The notes beneath the pieces were generated by a model. That model searched no databases, was not told the origin of the DNA, and saw only the letters and a program-made list of their open reading frames with translations. A DNA stretch of 64,000 nt from Mycolicibacterium septicum DSM 44393. GTDB lineage: Bacteria; Actinomycetota; Actinomycetes; Mycobacteriales; Mycobacteriaceae. This document shows positions 1 through 7,817 of the stretch, piece by piece. The stretch is from positions 2,718,857 through 2,782,856 of the forward strand of contig NZ_HG322951.1 in the NCBI RefSeq assembly GCF_000455325.1. The letters are read 5' to 3'. The first letter of the stretch is position 1. The number at the start of each line of letters is the position of its first letter. The position numbers were made by a program, and so were the translations under genes.

Positions 1-207
1 TGCCAGATGTAAGGGGCTGCGTGGGCCGGCGATGGCGACATTGGTCATCAACTCCAATTCGGTCTCTGCCGCAGCGACCAGGAGTGGGAAGAACACATCG
101 TGCTGACCTTCGAACGAGAACGCGCCGTCGGCCCCCAACTCGGCGATGTGGCGGGCGCTGCGGGCCGCCTTGTCCGGGGCTCCATCGACCTGTAGATGAA
201 TTTTCAC
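1..207 (-). CDS. LLM-class F420-dependent oxidoreductase, N-terminal part (cut by window edge)
   Basis: Only the first 69 codons are present; the gene runs off the left edge. The GTG start at 207 is chosen because the nearby ATG at 217 is in another frame. The product begins VKIHLQVDGAPDKAARSA, then has an LGADGAFSFEGQHDVFFPL segment, the beta1/alpha1 region of luciferase-like (LLM) F420 enzymes, closest to the TIGR03617-like gene at 17466. It starts 54 bases after the SnoaL-like gene at 262-777 and is probably the third gene of the operon that begins with the kinase at 1898. Substrate unknown. Confidence 0.75.
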   Translation of the reverse strand, partial: MKIHLQVDGAPDKAARSARHIAELGADGAFSFEGQHDVFFPLLVAAAETELELMTNVAIAGPRSPLHLA

Positions 208-261
208 GACGATCCATGTCCTTTCACCGGTGGCGGAGGTTCCGATCGACCGTTCATCGGC

Positions 262-777
262 TCACTCGGATACGTAGTCATAGACATGCAAGGTGTCCTG
301 ATACTCCTTGTAGAGCACCACCTTGGAATCCCGGATCCGTATGAGGGAGTGGTAGAAGTTGTTGTACACCTTGCCGCTCTCGGGATCGGCGATACCGGTG
401 GAGGTGGCCTCGACCGCCACACGGTCCTCCTCGGCGGTGAGGTTGAGGATGTCGAAGTGCATGTGACCGTGCTCGTCGGTCATTTCGAATGCTTCCTCGG
501 CATCGGTCCCCTCGGTCGACGTGCCGAAGATGCCGGCGAAGAATGTCATCGATTCAGGCCGGTTCATCCGGGGCTTCGGGTGGGGAAGGTTGGTTCCTTT
601 CAGACGGCTTGATTGCAGAGGCCGGAGCTCGTTGGGACCGTCGTCGGGCGCCACGGCGGTGTTCCAGACGAAATCTTCGTGCAGCAGCTCATCCATGTCG
701 GGCAAGGATCGCTTGTTGATGATCTCGATGAACCTGCGGGCTAGGACCTTGTTTTCGGCGATGTTGTGGGCGGTCAT
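262..777 (-). CDS. SnoaL/NTF2-fold ester cyclase-like protein
   Basis: 171 residues. The start MTAHNIAENKVLARRFIEII is the helix that opens SnoaL-like polyketide cyclase/NTF2 proteins; a longer reading to 858 would run through unrelated upstream codons. FVWNTAV in the first third and HMHFDILNLTAEEDRVAVEA later fit the cone-shaped alpha+beta barrel of the family. Such proteins act as isomerases, cyclases or dehydratases on small hydrophobic ligands; the reaction here is unknown. Its ATG overlaps the stop of the upstream kinase (ATGA, 774-777), so the two are translationally coupled, and an LLM gene follows 54 bases later. Confidence 0.8.
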   Translation of the reverse strand: MTAHNIAENKVLARRFIEIINKRSLPDMDELLHEDFVWNTAVAPDDGPNELRPLQSSRLKGTNLPHPKPRMNRPESMTFFAGIFGTSTEGTDAEEAFEMTDEHGHMHFDILNLTAEEDRVAVEATSTGIADPESGKVYNNFYHSLIRIRDSKVVLYKEYQDTLHVYDYVSE

Positions 778-1898
778 TTGCGGCCTTTCAATTGCGCTGT
801 TTCGTCGGACATTTCGCGGATGAGTTCGAGGACTCCGAGCTCGCGGATGGCGCGGCATGACCGACTCATCATGGCCATCAACATGCGCTCGGCGCGCTCA
901 TTAGGGGAGGGGGTAAACGCCGCCGCCAAGCCTGAGATCAGCGTTCCCTGCAGGATGCCCAGGCGGTAGTCATCCCAGCAATCCTGCTCGTCGTACTCAG
1001 CGACACCGTGGCTTTGTAACGCCGCGTGGTACACCGAAACCAGTTCCCGCTCGATCTCTGCGCGCAGTTCCGGCAGCAGGCTTGTGGCGGCGAAGTACCC
1101 GAGGTCGCGGCCGGGGAGGCCGACTGTCACGCTCTGCCAGTCGACGACCGATATCGCCGAGTCATCAGGGGCGAACAAGAGGTTGTCAATGCGGTAGTCA
1201 CCATGCAGGATGCTGAACCGCTCGGGCTCCAGCAACAACCACGATTCGGTGAGCGCGGCAGCTTCAGTAAACGTGGCCTGATCCTCTGCGGCCATCAAAT
1301 GACCGACCTCGCGAAGTCCGATTTCCGACGCGTTTGCCATGACCTGACCCAGTGCCGCCGCCGACTCCGGGCCTGGCCTCGGCATCACCGTGTGCGCGTA
1401 ATCGGCGATTGTGGTGTCGCACCACAGGGGTCCGTGCAACCCGGCAATCGCACGGGCGGCCAGCCGCCCGCGTTCTGCCGAGCACCCATCGATCTGGTCA
1501 CCTTGCTCGGCCGGCGCCTGGTCGGCCATCACCAAGACGAAATCCAAGTTGTCTTCACTGATTTCACAGTGGTAGGCGCGTGGCAGAGGAATCTCCACGC
1601 GTGAAGCGAGCTGACTGTAGAACGCGTGCTCAACGCGGTAGCTGCTGCTGACCTTGGCGCGGATCTCGGGACGCTGTGAGGAAAGCTTGACGATGAGCGT
1701 TGCCGGCAATCCAGCAGGATTGGCGGCGTATCGCACCGTGGCCCGATAGGTGGCACCGGCTTGGCCCGTCCCCACCGGTTCGAGCGCGACCGCGATAACC
1801 GACGTCGTCGGATGAGAGTCCTGGAGCGCCGAGGACAGCCACTCTGCAGTCACATCTGCTGAGCCAGACGGTATTGCGAGGCGGTTACTGATGGTCAT
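774..1898 (-). CDS. Aminoglycoside phosphotransferase-fold kinase
   Basis: 374 residues with the APH/choline-kinase-like fold. The probable ATP lysine is K71 (IVKLSS). The catalytic loop LHGDYRIDN is at about 231-239 and the metal-binding VVDW at about 251-254, so the active site looks intact. Families of this type phosphorylate hydroxyl groups of small molecules such as ecdysteroids, acyl-alcohols or antibiotics. The catabolic-looking neighbourhood suggests a metabolic substrate rather than resistance. It is the first gene of a kinase, SnoaL, LLM operon on the minus strand, and a 21-bp inverted repeat (1974-1994) lies about 75 bases upstream of its ATG. Confidence 0.85.
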   Translation of the reverse strand: MTISNRLAIPSGSADVTAEWLSSALQDSHPTTSVIAVALEPVGTGQAGATYRATVRYAANPAGLPATLIVKLSSQRPEIRAKVSSSYRVEHAFYSQLASRVEIPLPRAYHCEISEDNLDFVLVMADQAPAEQGDQIDGCSAERGRLAARAIAGLHGPLWCDTTIADYAHTVMPRPGPESAAALGQVMANASEIGLREVGHLMAAEDQATFTEAAALTESWLLLEPERFSILHGDYRIDNLLFAPDDSAISVVDWQSVTVGLPGRDLGYFAATSLLPELRAEIERELVSVYHAALQSHGVAEYDEQDCWDDYRLGILQGTLISGLAAAFTPSPNERAERMLMAMMSRSCRAIRELGVLELIREMSDETAQLKGRK

Positions 1899-1973
1899 GA
1901 GCGTGGCGACCGTGCGGTGAGGTTCATTGACTGCCCACTTTCATTGTGTGCACCGTGTGTGCGACTCAAACGC

Positions 1974-1994
1974 TTACCGTGACGTCGACGGTAT
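1974..1994. promoter_or_regulatory. Putative operator of the shared 21-bp family, site 1
   Basis: TTACCG-N9-CGGTAT, an inverted repeat in the 290-base gap upstream of the kinase gene starting at 1898. The half-site layout (NTACNG, nine bases, CNGTNN) is shared with five other promoter regions in the first 22 kb. The bound regulator is not known. The rest of the gap 1899-2189 shows no convincing gene. Confidence 0.55.
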
Positions 1995-2189
1995 GTATCT
2001 CTTTACGGCATGTCAATAGTTAGTTTGGATCTTCAAGTACTGACTGCTGCGCCGAGTCGTCCGCGGCAGAAGTCTCAAAAGTACTCTGTTGCAATGTATT
2101 TGGCGCACGATGGCTCATGCCCGTGGGATGGAAAGCAAACGCGGGCGTCAAGCGTGCGGGAGCGCCCGCGCCGGGAGGCTGGGACGGGA

Positions 2190-3221
2190 CTAGTAGCTAG
2201 CCCCGGTCTGCTCGATGATCCGTTCCCATTCGGCGATGACGATGTTGTCGTTGTCGATGGTCTCGACCGGCATGCCCCACTTGAGCATCGCGCGGGTTCC
2301 GGTGATACATAGGACGGTGGCGCCGATAGCTGTCCAATAGTCACGGTCGTCCACGGCACGGCCGGTCTTGGCTTCCCAGTGCTCCCACGTTTCGTCGACG
2401 GTCGGTATACCGGTGGCGGGTCGGTCGGTCAGTCGGCGGGTGAACGCTTCGTGCATCAGGCAGTAGCCGACATCGGCGGCGGGGTTGCCGATGTAGGCAA
2501 CTTCAAAATCAACGAGAGTGTGCACGGCATTGCCCGTCATCAGGGCGTTGCCCAGGCGAGCGTCACCCATGCAGAGGGCCGGATGGTCGTCGGCCCCGGC
2601 GGGAATGTGAGCCAGCAACCAGTCGATGACCGCCAGCTGTCGTGGAACCAGCTGTGCGGGCGCAGCATCGAGAAGGGATCGGCGCCAGTACCCGAGGAAA
2701 TCGGCCAAGCCATCGCGGCCGTAGCGGGCAGGCACATCGACCCAGTCGACCGCGTGCAGGTCGGCGAGGGCATCGATGAACGACCACCACACGGTGCGTT
2801 GGTCGGCGGCGTCGGCATCACGGAACCAGCCCACACCGTGGAAACTGGCCGGAGTGTCCTCGGGTACGCCGTCACCGTCGACGTGCGCCATGACGAAGCA
2901 TGGCACCCCCAGCACGGCACCGGATGAATCGACGGCGAGCACCTCGGGAACGGGCGCACCGACCTTCTTGGCGGCCTGCAGGATCCCTCCCTCGCGAGCG
3001 GCGTCGCATTCGTAGACCAAACCACCATTGTTCGGGGCTTTCAGCACGACCCGATGTGGGCCGCAGCGCGTTCTCAAGTCCAGCTGCCAAGCGCCACTGG
3101 AATTTCCACCGCCGATCCGGGTTGCCTCAATCCCGGTGAGCGTGGGTTCCAGCGTCGCCTTCAGCCACCCTACGAGTCGCTCGGTATCCACTCCGACCGG
3201 ATCGCCGGCGGTCGCCGTCAT
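2190..3221 (-). CDS. Aminoglycoside phosphotransferase-fold kinase (variant HGD motif)
   Basis: 343 residues, APH-type fold. The Brenner-like catalytic loop reads LCMGDARLGN at about 216-225, with Met218 where most relatives have His. Asp220 and Asn225 remain, followed by LVDFE (Asp238) for metal binding. Relatives with Trp at this position are common, so activity is still expected. Its ATG overlaps the stop of the upstream LLM gene (ATGA, 3218-3221), placing it third in a TetR, LLM, kinase operon. It probably phosphorylates an alcohol intermediate in the local pathway; the substrate is unknown. It is only distantly similar to the kinase at 774-1898. Confidence 0.85.
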   Translation of the reverse strand: MTATAGDPVGVDTERLVGWLKATLEPTLTGIEATRIGGGNSSGAWQLDLRTRCGPHRVVLKAPNNGGLVYECDAAREGGILQAAKKVGAPVPEVLAVDSSGAVLGVPCFVMAHVDGDGVPEDTPASFHGVGWFRDADAADQRTVWWSFIDALADLHAVDWVDVPARYGRDGLADFLGYWRRSLLDAAPAQLVPRQLAVIDWLLAHIPAGADDHPALCMGDARLGNALMTGNAVHTLVDFEVAYIGNPAADVGYCLMHEAFTRRLTDRPATGIPTVDETWEHWEAKTGRAVDDRDYWTAIGATVLCITGTRAMLKWGMPVETIDNDNIVIAEWERIIEQTGASY

Positions 3222-4264
3222 TGCTGATACGCCTTGACGATGGGAGCGAGTTCGTGTGGTGTCGCGCCATGCATGATCACGCCGTCACATCCGATGTCGA
3301 GCTGACGACGCACCGCCGCCGCACATTGTTCCGGTGTGCCCGAGGCCGATGGCGCCAGCCACTCGTCCGGGAACAAGGTTGCGATGTGCTCGAGCTGCGC
3401 GGTGGAGGCAAGCCCGTCGATCGACCCGGGGACGCTCAATACCACGGGATCTTCACGGAACCGTTTCAGTACCGCCGGGTCCCAATCGTTGATCTCGACC
3501 ATCAGATCGCCATAGCCCTGTAGATAGGTGGCAAGGCGACCAACTGACTTCTTGAGCCGCAAGGGTTCCGGGATGTGATCGCCGATCGTGGCAAAACATG
3601 ACCACACCTTTACCTGGCCGGGATCGCGCCCGGCACGCTCGGCAGAGTCCTTGATCGTTCGGACGCAGCGCTCAGTGGCCTGGTCGGTGAAAAACGTGTG
3701 CAGGATGACTTCGTCGAAGCACCGGCCGCCCAACTCCTGAGACCGGGGGCCGAGCGCAACCAAGCTCATCGGCAGGTAGCCGTTAAGGGTGGAATCGAGT
3801 TGCAAAACGGGCCACGACCCGCAGGGGCCTTCGTGGCCGAGGATGGTCTCGCCGCGGAAGAGCCGCCGCATGATGCCGACGAAGTCCTCCATCTGCGCGG
3901 TGGTGATGTGCGGGATGCCGTAGATGTCCTGCATCAGCTTCACGCCGCGGGCCAGCCCGAGCACGAAGCGCCCATCGGAGAGGCTTTGAATGGTGCGCGC
4001 CATGCCCGCGGTGATCATGGGATGGCGGGTGTTGTGGTTGGTGGCGGCGCAATGGACGATGATCCGTTCGGTGACGGCGCCGGCGGCCCCACACAGTGCA
4101 CCGATCTCTTTGAGGTTGAAGCGCTCCGAGATAAATGCTGTGCCCAGTCCCAACTCTTCTGCTTCGCGTACCTCGTCCAAACCAACCCGCGCGGACGTGG
4201 GCTGCCCGCCGAGCGCGTAGAAGCCGAGTTCGGGGAAATGGGGGCGGGCAGCGTTGTCAGTCAT
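3218..4264 (-). CDS. LLM-class F420-dependent oxidoreductase (TIGR03857-like)
   Basis: 348 residues. The start MTDNAARPHF at 4264 is preferred over an ATG at 4297 because AAGGAAA lies just before it and it forms a TGATG overlap with the upstream TetR gene. Conserved segments are LGFYALGG at the N terminus, LGLGTAFISERFN and ATNHNTRHP near residue 85, GRFVLGLARG, and the C-terminal GCDGVIMHG. It is clearly paralogous to the gene at 14766-15812; the two share WSCFATIGDH-type and RLATYLQGYGDL blocks. Such enzymes are TIM-barrel hydride-transfer oxidoreductases using F420; substrate unknown. Confidence 0.87.
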   Translation of the reverse strand: MTDNAARPHFPELGFYALGGQPTSARVGLDEVREAEELGLGTAFISERFNLKEIGALCGAAGAVTERIIVHCAATNHNTRHPMITAGMARTIQSLSDGRFVLGLARGVKLMQDIYGIPHITTAQMEDFVGIMRRLFRGETILGHEGPCGSWPVLQLDSTLNGYLPMSLVALGPRSQELGGRCFDEVILHTFFTDQATERCVRTIKDSAERAGRDPGQVKVWSCFATIGDHIPEPLRLKKSVGRLATYLQGYGDLMVEINDWDPAVLKRFREDPVVLSVPGSIDGLASTAQLEHIATLFPDEWLAPSASGTPEQCAAAVRRQLDIGCDGVIMHGATPHELAPIVKAYQQ

Positions 4265-4917
4265 CAAATTTCCTTGGGGGTCAGGGCATCTCGCCACATG
4301 GTGATCATGGTCTTGTGCACGCCTTTGGCGCGCCGGTCCGAACCGGTGGTCCAGGTGTTCTCGATCAGCAGGCGTTGGCCGGTACCGGTCATCGAGGTGA
4401 CCAGCGCCAGGACGGTGACGTCAGGCGGCAGCTCGGGATCGATCGAACCATCCTCTTGACCTGTCTTGAAAAGTTCGAAGAACGGGTCACCGGCGACGTC
4501 GGCGATGTTGGCCCGTTCAGCGTCCTCTTCGCCCGACAGGCCCTGTCCTCTGAAGGAGAAGTCGTAGTAGCTGAAGAAGCGGGTCATCTCGGGGTGGGAG
4601 CGTGCGTACTGGAAACTCAGGTCGAACCGTGCCAGCAACAGTTCGCGTGCGTTGGCCTTTTTCGGCAACCGCGGCTTCAGGTAGACCTCGAGTTCGGCAA
4701 GCAATGTGCGTGCGGTGTGCAGCACAGCAGCACCAAGGGTGGGGAAGTACTTGTAGAACGTTGGACGGGTGATCCCCGCGCGATCGGCTAGATCCGCCAC
4801 CTTGAGCGGGATGCAGCCTTCCGCAACAAGATTAACGGCGGCACGTGCGACCGCGGTGCGTTGTTCGTCGGCCAGATCCAGCCAGCGTTGAGAGGGGGCT
4901 CGTGCGCTTTCTGCCAT
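4264..4917 (-). CDS. TetR-family transcriptional regulator
   Basis: 217 residues from the ATG at 4917. An alternative in-frame ATG at 4935 lies inside the probable operator and is less likely. The N-terminal helix-turn-helix is clear: VADLADRAGITRPTFYKYFPTLGAAV at about residues 40-65. The C-terminal ligand domain is unassigned. It is divergent from the SDR gene at 4972 and heads the TetR, LLM, kinase operon. A palindrome at 4933-4951 sits between the two divergent genes and would allow autoregulation together with control of the SDR/SnoaL pair. Confidence 0.85.
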   Translation of the reverse strand: MAESARAPSQRWLDLADEQRTAVARAAVNLVAEGCIPLKVADLADRAGITRPTFYKYFPTLGAAVLHTARTLLAELEVYLKPRLPKKANARELLLARFDLSFQYARSHPEMTRFFSYYDFSFRGQGLSGEEDAERANIADVAGDPFFELFKTGQEDGSIDPELPPDVTVLALVTSMTGTGQRLLIENTWTTGSDRRAKGVHKTMITMWRDALTPKEI

Positions 4918-4932
4918 GAAATGGGAGATTAC

Positions 4933-4951
4933 CATTGACAGTCTGTTAATG
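4933..4951. promoter_or_regulatory. Palindromic TetR operator candidate
   Basis: CATTGACAGTCTGTTAATG is a 19-bp palindrome with only the centre and one symmetric pair unmatched (CATT-R-ACAG-N-CTGT-Y-AATG). It lies in the short gap between the divergent TetR and SDR genes, where autoregulating TetR proteins normally bind. Confidence 0.6.
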
Positions 4952-4971
4952 GATAGACCACGATCGTCGAC

Positions 4972-5835
4972 ATGTCACGTAATCGTTCGACCGCCGTCCA
5001 CGGCAATCCCTCAGTGTTGGTGACAGGTGCCGGCCGTGGTCTCGGCCACGTCGCAGCTGTCAAACTCGCGGCGTCCGGCTGGCAGGTCCACGCGGGTGTT
5101 CGCAGTGCTGCCGACGCAGAGATGATGGCTGAAATCCCCAATGTAACACCGGTTATTGTCGATGTAACCAATGAAGAGCATCTGGCGAAGCTGCCATCGC
5201 AGCTACCGGAACGACTCGATGCATTGGTGAGCAATGCCGGTGTTGCGGTCGGCGGGCCCATCGAGACCCTGGCTCTGGACGACCTACGTTGGCAGCTCGA
5301 CGTCAACGTCGTTGGCTCGGTGGGTGTGACCCAGGTGGTGTTGCCGCTGATCCGTAGAACGCGTGGACGCATCGTGTACATCTCGTCGACCAGCGGGCGG
5401 GTGGCTACACCGTCGCTCGGAGCGTACGGCGCATCCAAATTCGCCTTGGAGGCTATCGGCGACTCCTTGCGAAACGAATTGCGGCCCTGGGGAATCAAGG
5501 TGAGTCTCATTGAGCCCGGGCAGATCGACACCGATATGAGTAAGGGGTCGCACGAACAGCATGAAGAAAACATCGCCAAGATGAGCCCCGACCATCGGAA
5601 GTTGTACGCCAAGCACTCCGAGGGGATGCACAAGGCGATCGACCTCATGGACGGCGTGATCTCCTCGCCGGAGGAAATTAGTGTGGCCATCGAACGGGCG
5701 CTGACCGACAAGCGCCCCCGCGCCCGCTACCTCGTGGGCAAGGGCTCGAAGGCTCACGCCTACACCCGGATCCTGCCTTCGCCGATCACTGACATGATCT
5801 TTTCGAAGGCTACTGGAATCCCGAAGCGAGTTTAG
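4972..5835 (+). CDS. SDR-family oxidoreductase
   Basis: 287 residues, classical short-chain dehydrogenase. The nucleotide loop TGAGRGLG is at 18-25, NAG at 88-90, the catalytic serine in YISST at about 138-140, and the Tyr152/Lys156 pair in YGASK. The N-terminal GxxxGxG type and the Arg after beta1 suggest NADP(H) or NAD(H) without certainty. It probably interconverts an alcohol and a ketone. It is divergent from the TetR gene, and the SnoaL-like gene at 5840 follows after four bases, so both form one operon likely controlled by that TetR. Confidence 0.88.
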   Translation: MSRNRSTAVHGNPSVLVTGAGRGLGHVAAVKLAASGWQVHAGVRSAADAEMMAEIPNVTPVIVDVTNEEHLAKLPSQLPERLDALVSNAGVAVGGPIETLALDDLRWQLDVNVVGSVGVTQVVLPLIRRTRGRIVYISSTSGRVATPSLGAYGASKFALEAIGDSLRNELRPWGIKVSLIEPGQIDTDMSKGSHEQHEENIAKMSPDHRKLYAKHSEGMHKAIDLMDGVISSPEEISVAIERALTDKRPRARYLVGKGSKAHAYTRILPSPITDMIFSKATGIPKRV

Positions 5836-5839
5836 GGAT

Positions 5840-6214
5840 ATGACTCGCACAGCACGAGAAGTTGTCGAGACCTATAACTTTGTGGTGTGGAACGAGCGCA
5901 ACTTCGACCTCGCACACGAACTTTTCGCCGAGACCGTGATCCGCCACGAAGTCGGCGAAGCGCACACCCTCACTCGTGAGCAAGCCGTCAAACGTATCCA
6001 GGATGTATGGGCCTTGTTCGGCAACATGATCTTCGAGCTCCCGGTCGTCGTCGCCGGCCAGGACAACGAGCATGTCGCCATCGTGTACGACACAACGATG
6101 ACCGGCAAGGAAGGCGACGTCGTGCACAGCGGCAGCATGGAGATCTTCCGGGTGATCGACGGACGCATCGCCGAGGTTTGGAACTGTGGGCGCAAAGAAG
6201 GGCGTTGGGACTGA
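5840..6214 (+). CDS. SnoaL-like (NTF2-fold) protein
   Basis: 124 residues. MTRTAREVVETYNFVVWNER and RHEVGEAHTL mark the SnoaL-like family; the C-terminal SMEIFRVIDGRIAEVWNCG is typical. It is a close paralogue of the protein at 13231-13608: both contain AREVVE-YN-VVWNE, RHEVGEA, EHVAIVY and SMEIFRV-DGRI-EVWNCG. It follows the SDR gene with a four-base gap and is presumably co-translated. It may act as an isomerase, cyclase or hydratase on the same substrate series; the reaction cannot be read from sequence. Confidence 0.82.
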   Translation: MTRTAREVVETYNFVVWNERNFDLAHELFAETVIRHEVGEAHTLTREQAVKRIQDVWALFGNMIFELPVVVAGQDNEHVAIVYDTTMTGKEGDVVHSGSMEIFRVIDGRIAEVWNCGRKEGRWD

Positions 6215-6247
6215 CTTCACCACCCGTCGCGAGGCGAGTCGAGTCCG

Positions 6248-6268
6248 TTACGGTATACATCTCCGTAA
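6248..6268. promoter_or_regulatory. Putative operator of the shared 21-bp family, site 2
   Basis: TTACGG-N9-CCGTAA is a perfect inverted repeat, extending to 10-bp arms at 6244-6253 and 6263-6272. It ends 17 bases before the ATG of the gene at 6286. It is the most symmetric member of the TTAC type among the six related sites. Confidence 0.65.
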
Positions 6269-6285
6269 CGGAACGGGAGGCGTTC

Positions 6286-6720
6286 ATGTCCGACGATATC
6301 GAAGCGATCAAGCAGCTCAAGGCCCGGTACTGCAGATTCTTGGACACCAAGGACATCGACGCGTGGCGCGGATTGTTCGTCGACGAGGTTGTGGTGAAGC
6401 TCGACATGGCCGTCTCGACCGGGGGTGCCGATCCGCAGACGGCCCCTCCGCTGAACAGCTTCGACGAGTTCTTCCCTGTGGTGTGGGGCGGTGTCGAGCA
6501 TGCAGCGACGGTGCACCACTGCCACACCCCCGAGATCATGCTGACCTCCGACACCACCGCGACGGGCATCTGGGCCATGGAGGACATGTTGTTCTTCCCC
6601 GACGGCAGCGAGCTGCACGGGGCAGGCCACTATCACGAGACCTACGAAAAGCGCGACGGCACATGGCAGATCACCAGCCTGCACCTGACCCGGACGCTGT
6701 TGAAGTTCAAAACCGCCTAG
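6286..6720 (+). CDS. SnoaL-like (NTF2-fold) protein
   Basis: 144 residues, start MSDDIEAIKQLKARYCRFLD. This opening plus KDIDAWRGLFVDEV and GAGHYHETYEKRDGTWQITSLHLTR are the usual signature of SnoaL_4-type proteins, often annotated as nuclear transport factor 2 family. It is not closely similar to the 5840 or 13231 paralogues. The ATG at 6286 is chosen over longer upstream readings because the family begins here and the operator at 6248-6268 lies directly before it. It appears to be its own transcription unit, ended by the hairpin at 6740-6793. Confidence 0.83.
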   Translation: MSDDIEAIKQLKARYCRFLDTKDIDAWRGLFVDEVVVKLDMAVSTGGADPQTAPPLNSFDEFFPVVWGGVEHAATVHHCHTPEIMLTSDTTATGIWAMEDMLFFPDGSELHGAGHYHETYEKRDGTWQITSLHLTRTLLKFKTA

Positions 6721-6739
6721 CCCGGTGAGTGGTCGCCGC

Positions 6740-6793
6740 GTGTGAAGCGCTGTGGCGAAGAATCGCGCGGATCACCGCCACAGCGCTACACAC
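6740..6793. terminator. Convergent hairpin terminator
   Basis: An 18-bp arm at 6740-6757 (GTGTGAAGCGCTGTGGCG) pairs with 6776-6793, with one mismatch. It lies between the convergent genes ending at 6720 and 6786 and overlaps the last codons of the latter, so it can serve both strands. It lacks a strong T-run, as is usual in mycobacteria. Confidence 0.6.
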
Positions 6794-7727
6794 GTGATTC
6801 CGAGATATCCCGTGTTGCAACAAGATCCATCTCCGCGCCGAACGCCTTGATGTAGTCGAGCGCCGACTGCGGGCTGCTGCCGTCGACATGCACGACCGCC
6901 CAGGTGGCGCCGTGTCCGATGAGTTCGGCGAGGGTATCGCGGGCACGTCGCAGCGAGGCGGCGTCGTCCAGGTCGGTAGGTGGGCACACCACCTGGATGT
7001 CGACCGTCGACGGGTCCCGGCCGGCGTCCGCGAGCCGATTACGCAGTCGCGCTGCGGCGTCCCCGAACTGCTCGGTGTTCTCGATGGCCGCGGTGCGCAT
7101 CGTCGACGCCATGCCCGCCGCGGCGATGATCGGCATCCACCCGTCACCGTGTTCGACGACGCGCCGAATGGCTGCGGCGCCGTTCCCGCCGATCCAGATC
7201 GGCGGATGGGGCCGCTGGACCGGATGTTGCAGATGGACCACGCCGACAGCCGCGAAATCGGCACCGGTGAACGGTGTTTCAGGTTCGGTCCAAATCGAAC
7301 GCAGTGCCGTCAGGGCCTCGTCGAGCAGCTCGGCGCGGCGGTCGATGTCCACGCCCACCGCCGAGAACTCCGATCGTAGGTAGCCCGCTCCGACGCCCGC
7401 GATGAGCCGGCCGCCGGACACCAGGTCGAGGCTTCCCAGTGCCTTGGCCGACAGGTACGGATTTCGGAACGGGAGCACGTACAGGTTGGTCATCAACCGG
7501 ATGCGCGAGGTGGCCGCCGCCATGAAACTCAACGCGGCGATCGGGTCGAGCGTGTTGTGGCCGCCGTTGCTGCGCCACTTGGCCGACGGGGCCGGATGCT
7601 CGCTGAGCGCGACGGCCGAGAAGCCCGCCGCTTCGGCCTGGGTGGCGACTTCGCGGATGACGTCCGGCCGCAGGAAATCGTCAGGTGCGGTGGGCAGCTC
7701 GCTGGGATATTCCAGGGTGTACTTCAT
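6786..7727 (-). CDS. LLM-class F420-dependent oxidoreductase (TIGR03619-like)
   Basis: 313 residues. Recognised by VIREVATQAEAAGFSAVALSEHP near residue 30, LYVLPFRNPYLSAKALGSLD, the GGRLIAGVGAGYLRSEF block near 110, and RPHPPIWIGGNG near 175. These are hallmarks of the bacterial F420 LLM subgroup. It is monocistronic on the minus strand, divergent from the SDR/monooxygenase operon at 7818, with a 21-bp inverted repeat at 7761-7781 between them. It is expected to be a cytosolic hydride-transfer enzyme; direction and substrate are unknown. Confidence 0.85.
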   Translation of the reverse strand: MKYTLEYPSELPTAPDDFLRPDVIREVATQAEAAGFSAVALSEHPAPSAKWRSNGGHNTLDPIAALSFMAAATSRIRLMTNLYVLPFRNPYLSAKALGSLDLVSGGRLIAGVGAGYLRSEFSAVGVDIDRRAELLDEALTALRSIWTEPETPFTGADFAAVGVVHLQHPVQRPHPPIWIGGNGAAAIRRVVEHGDGWMPIIAAAGMASTMRTAAIENTEQFGDAAARLRNRLADAGRDPSTVDIQVVCPPTDLDDAASLRRARDTLAELIGHGATWAVVHVDGSSPQSALDYIKAFGAEMDLVATRDISESRV

Positions 7728-7760
7728 GGATCTTTTCCGTTTCTGACCCGTTTCAGAGTG

Positions 7761-7781
7761 CTACTGAAAGCGTTACCGTAA
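7761..7781. promoter_or_regulatory. Putative operator of the shared 21-bp family, site 3
   Basis: CTACTG-N9-CCGTAA lies between the divergent genes starting at 7727 and 7818. The right half also forms an 11-bp palindrome (GTTACCGTAAC, 7772-7782). It fits the half-site spacing of the other five sites. Confidence 0.55.
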
Positions 7782-7817
7782 CATCCATCGTTGGTCGTCA
7801 ACTGGGATGGAGTAGCG

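Noticed and set aside
774..1898. Aminoglycoside resistance gene
   Set aside because: The fold matches, but sequence resembles metabolic APH-like kinases and the setting is catabolic; resistance cannot be supported.
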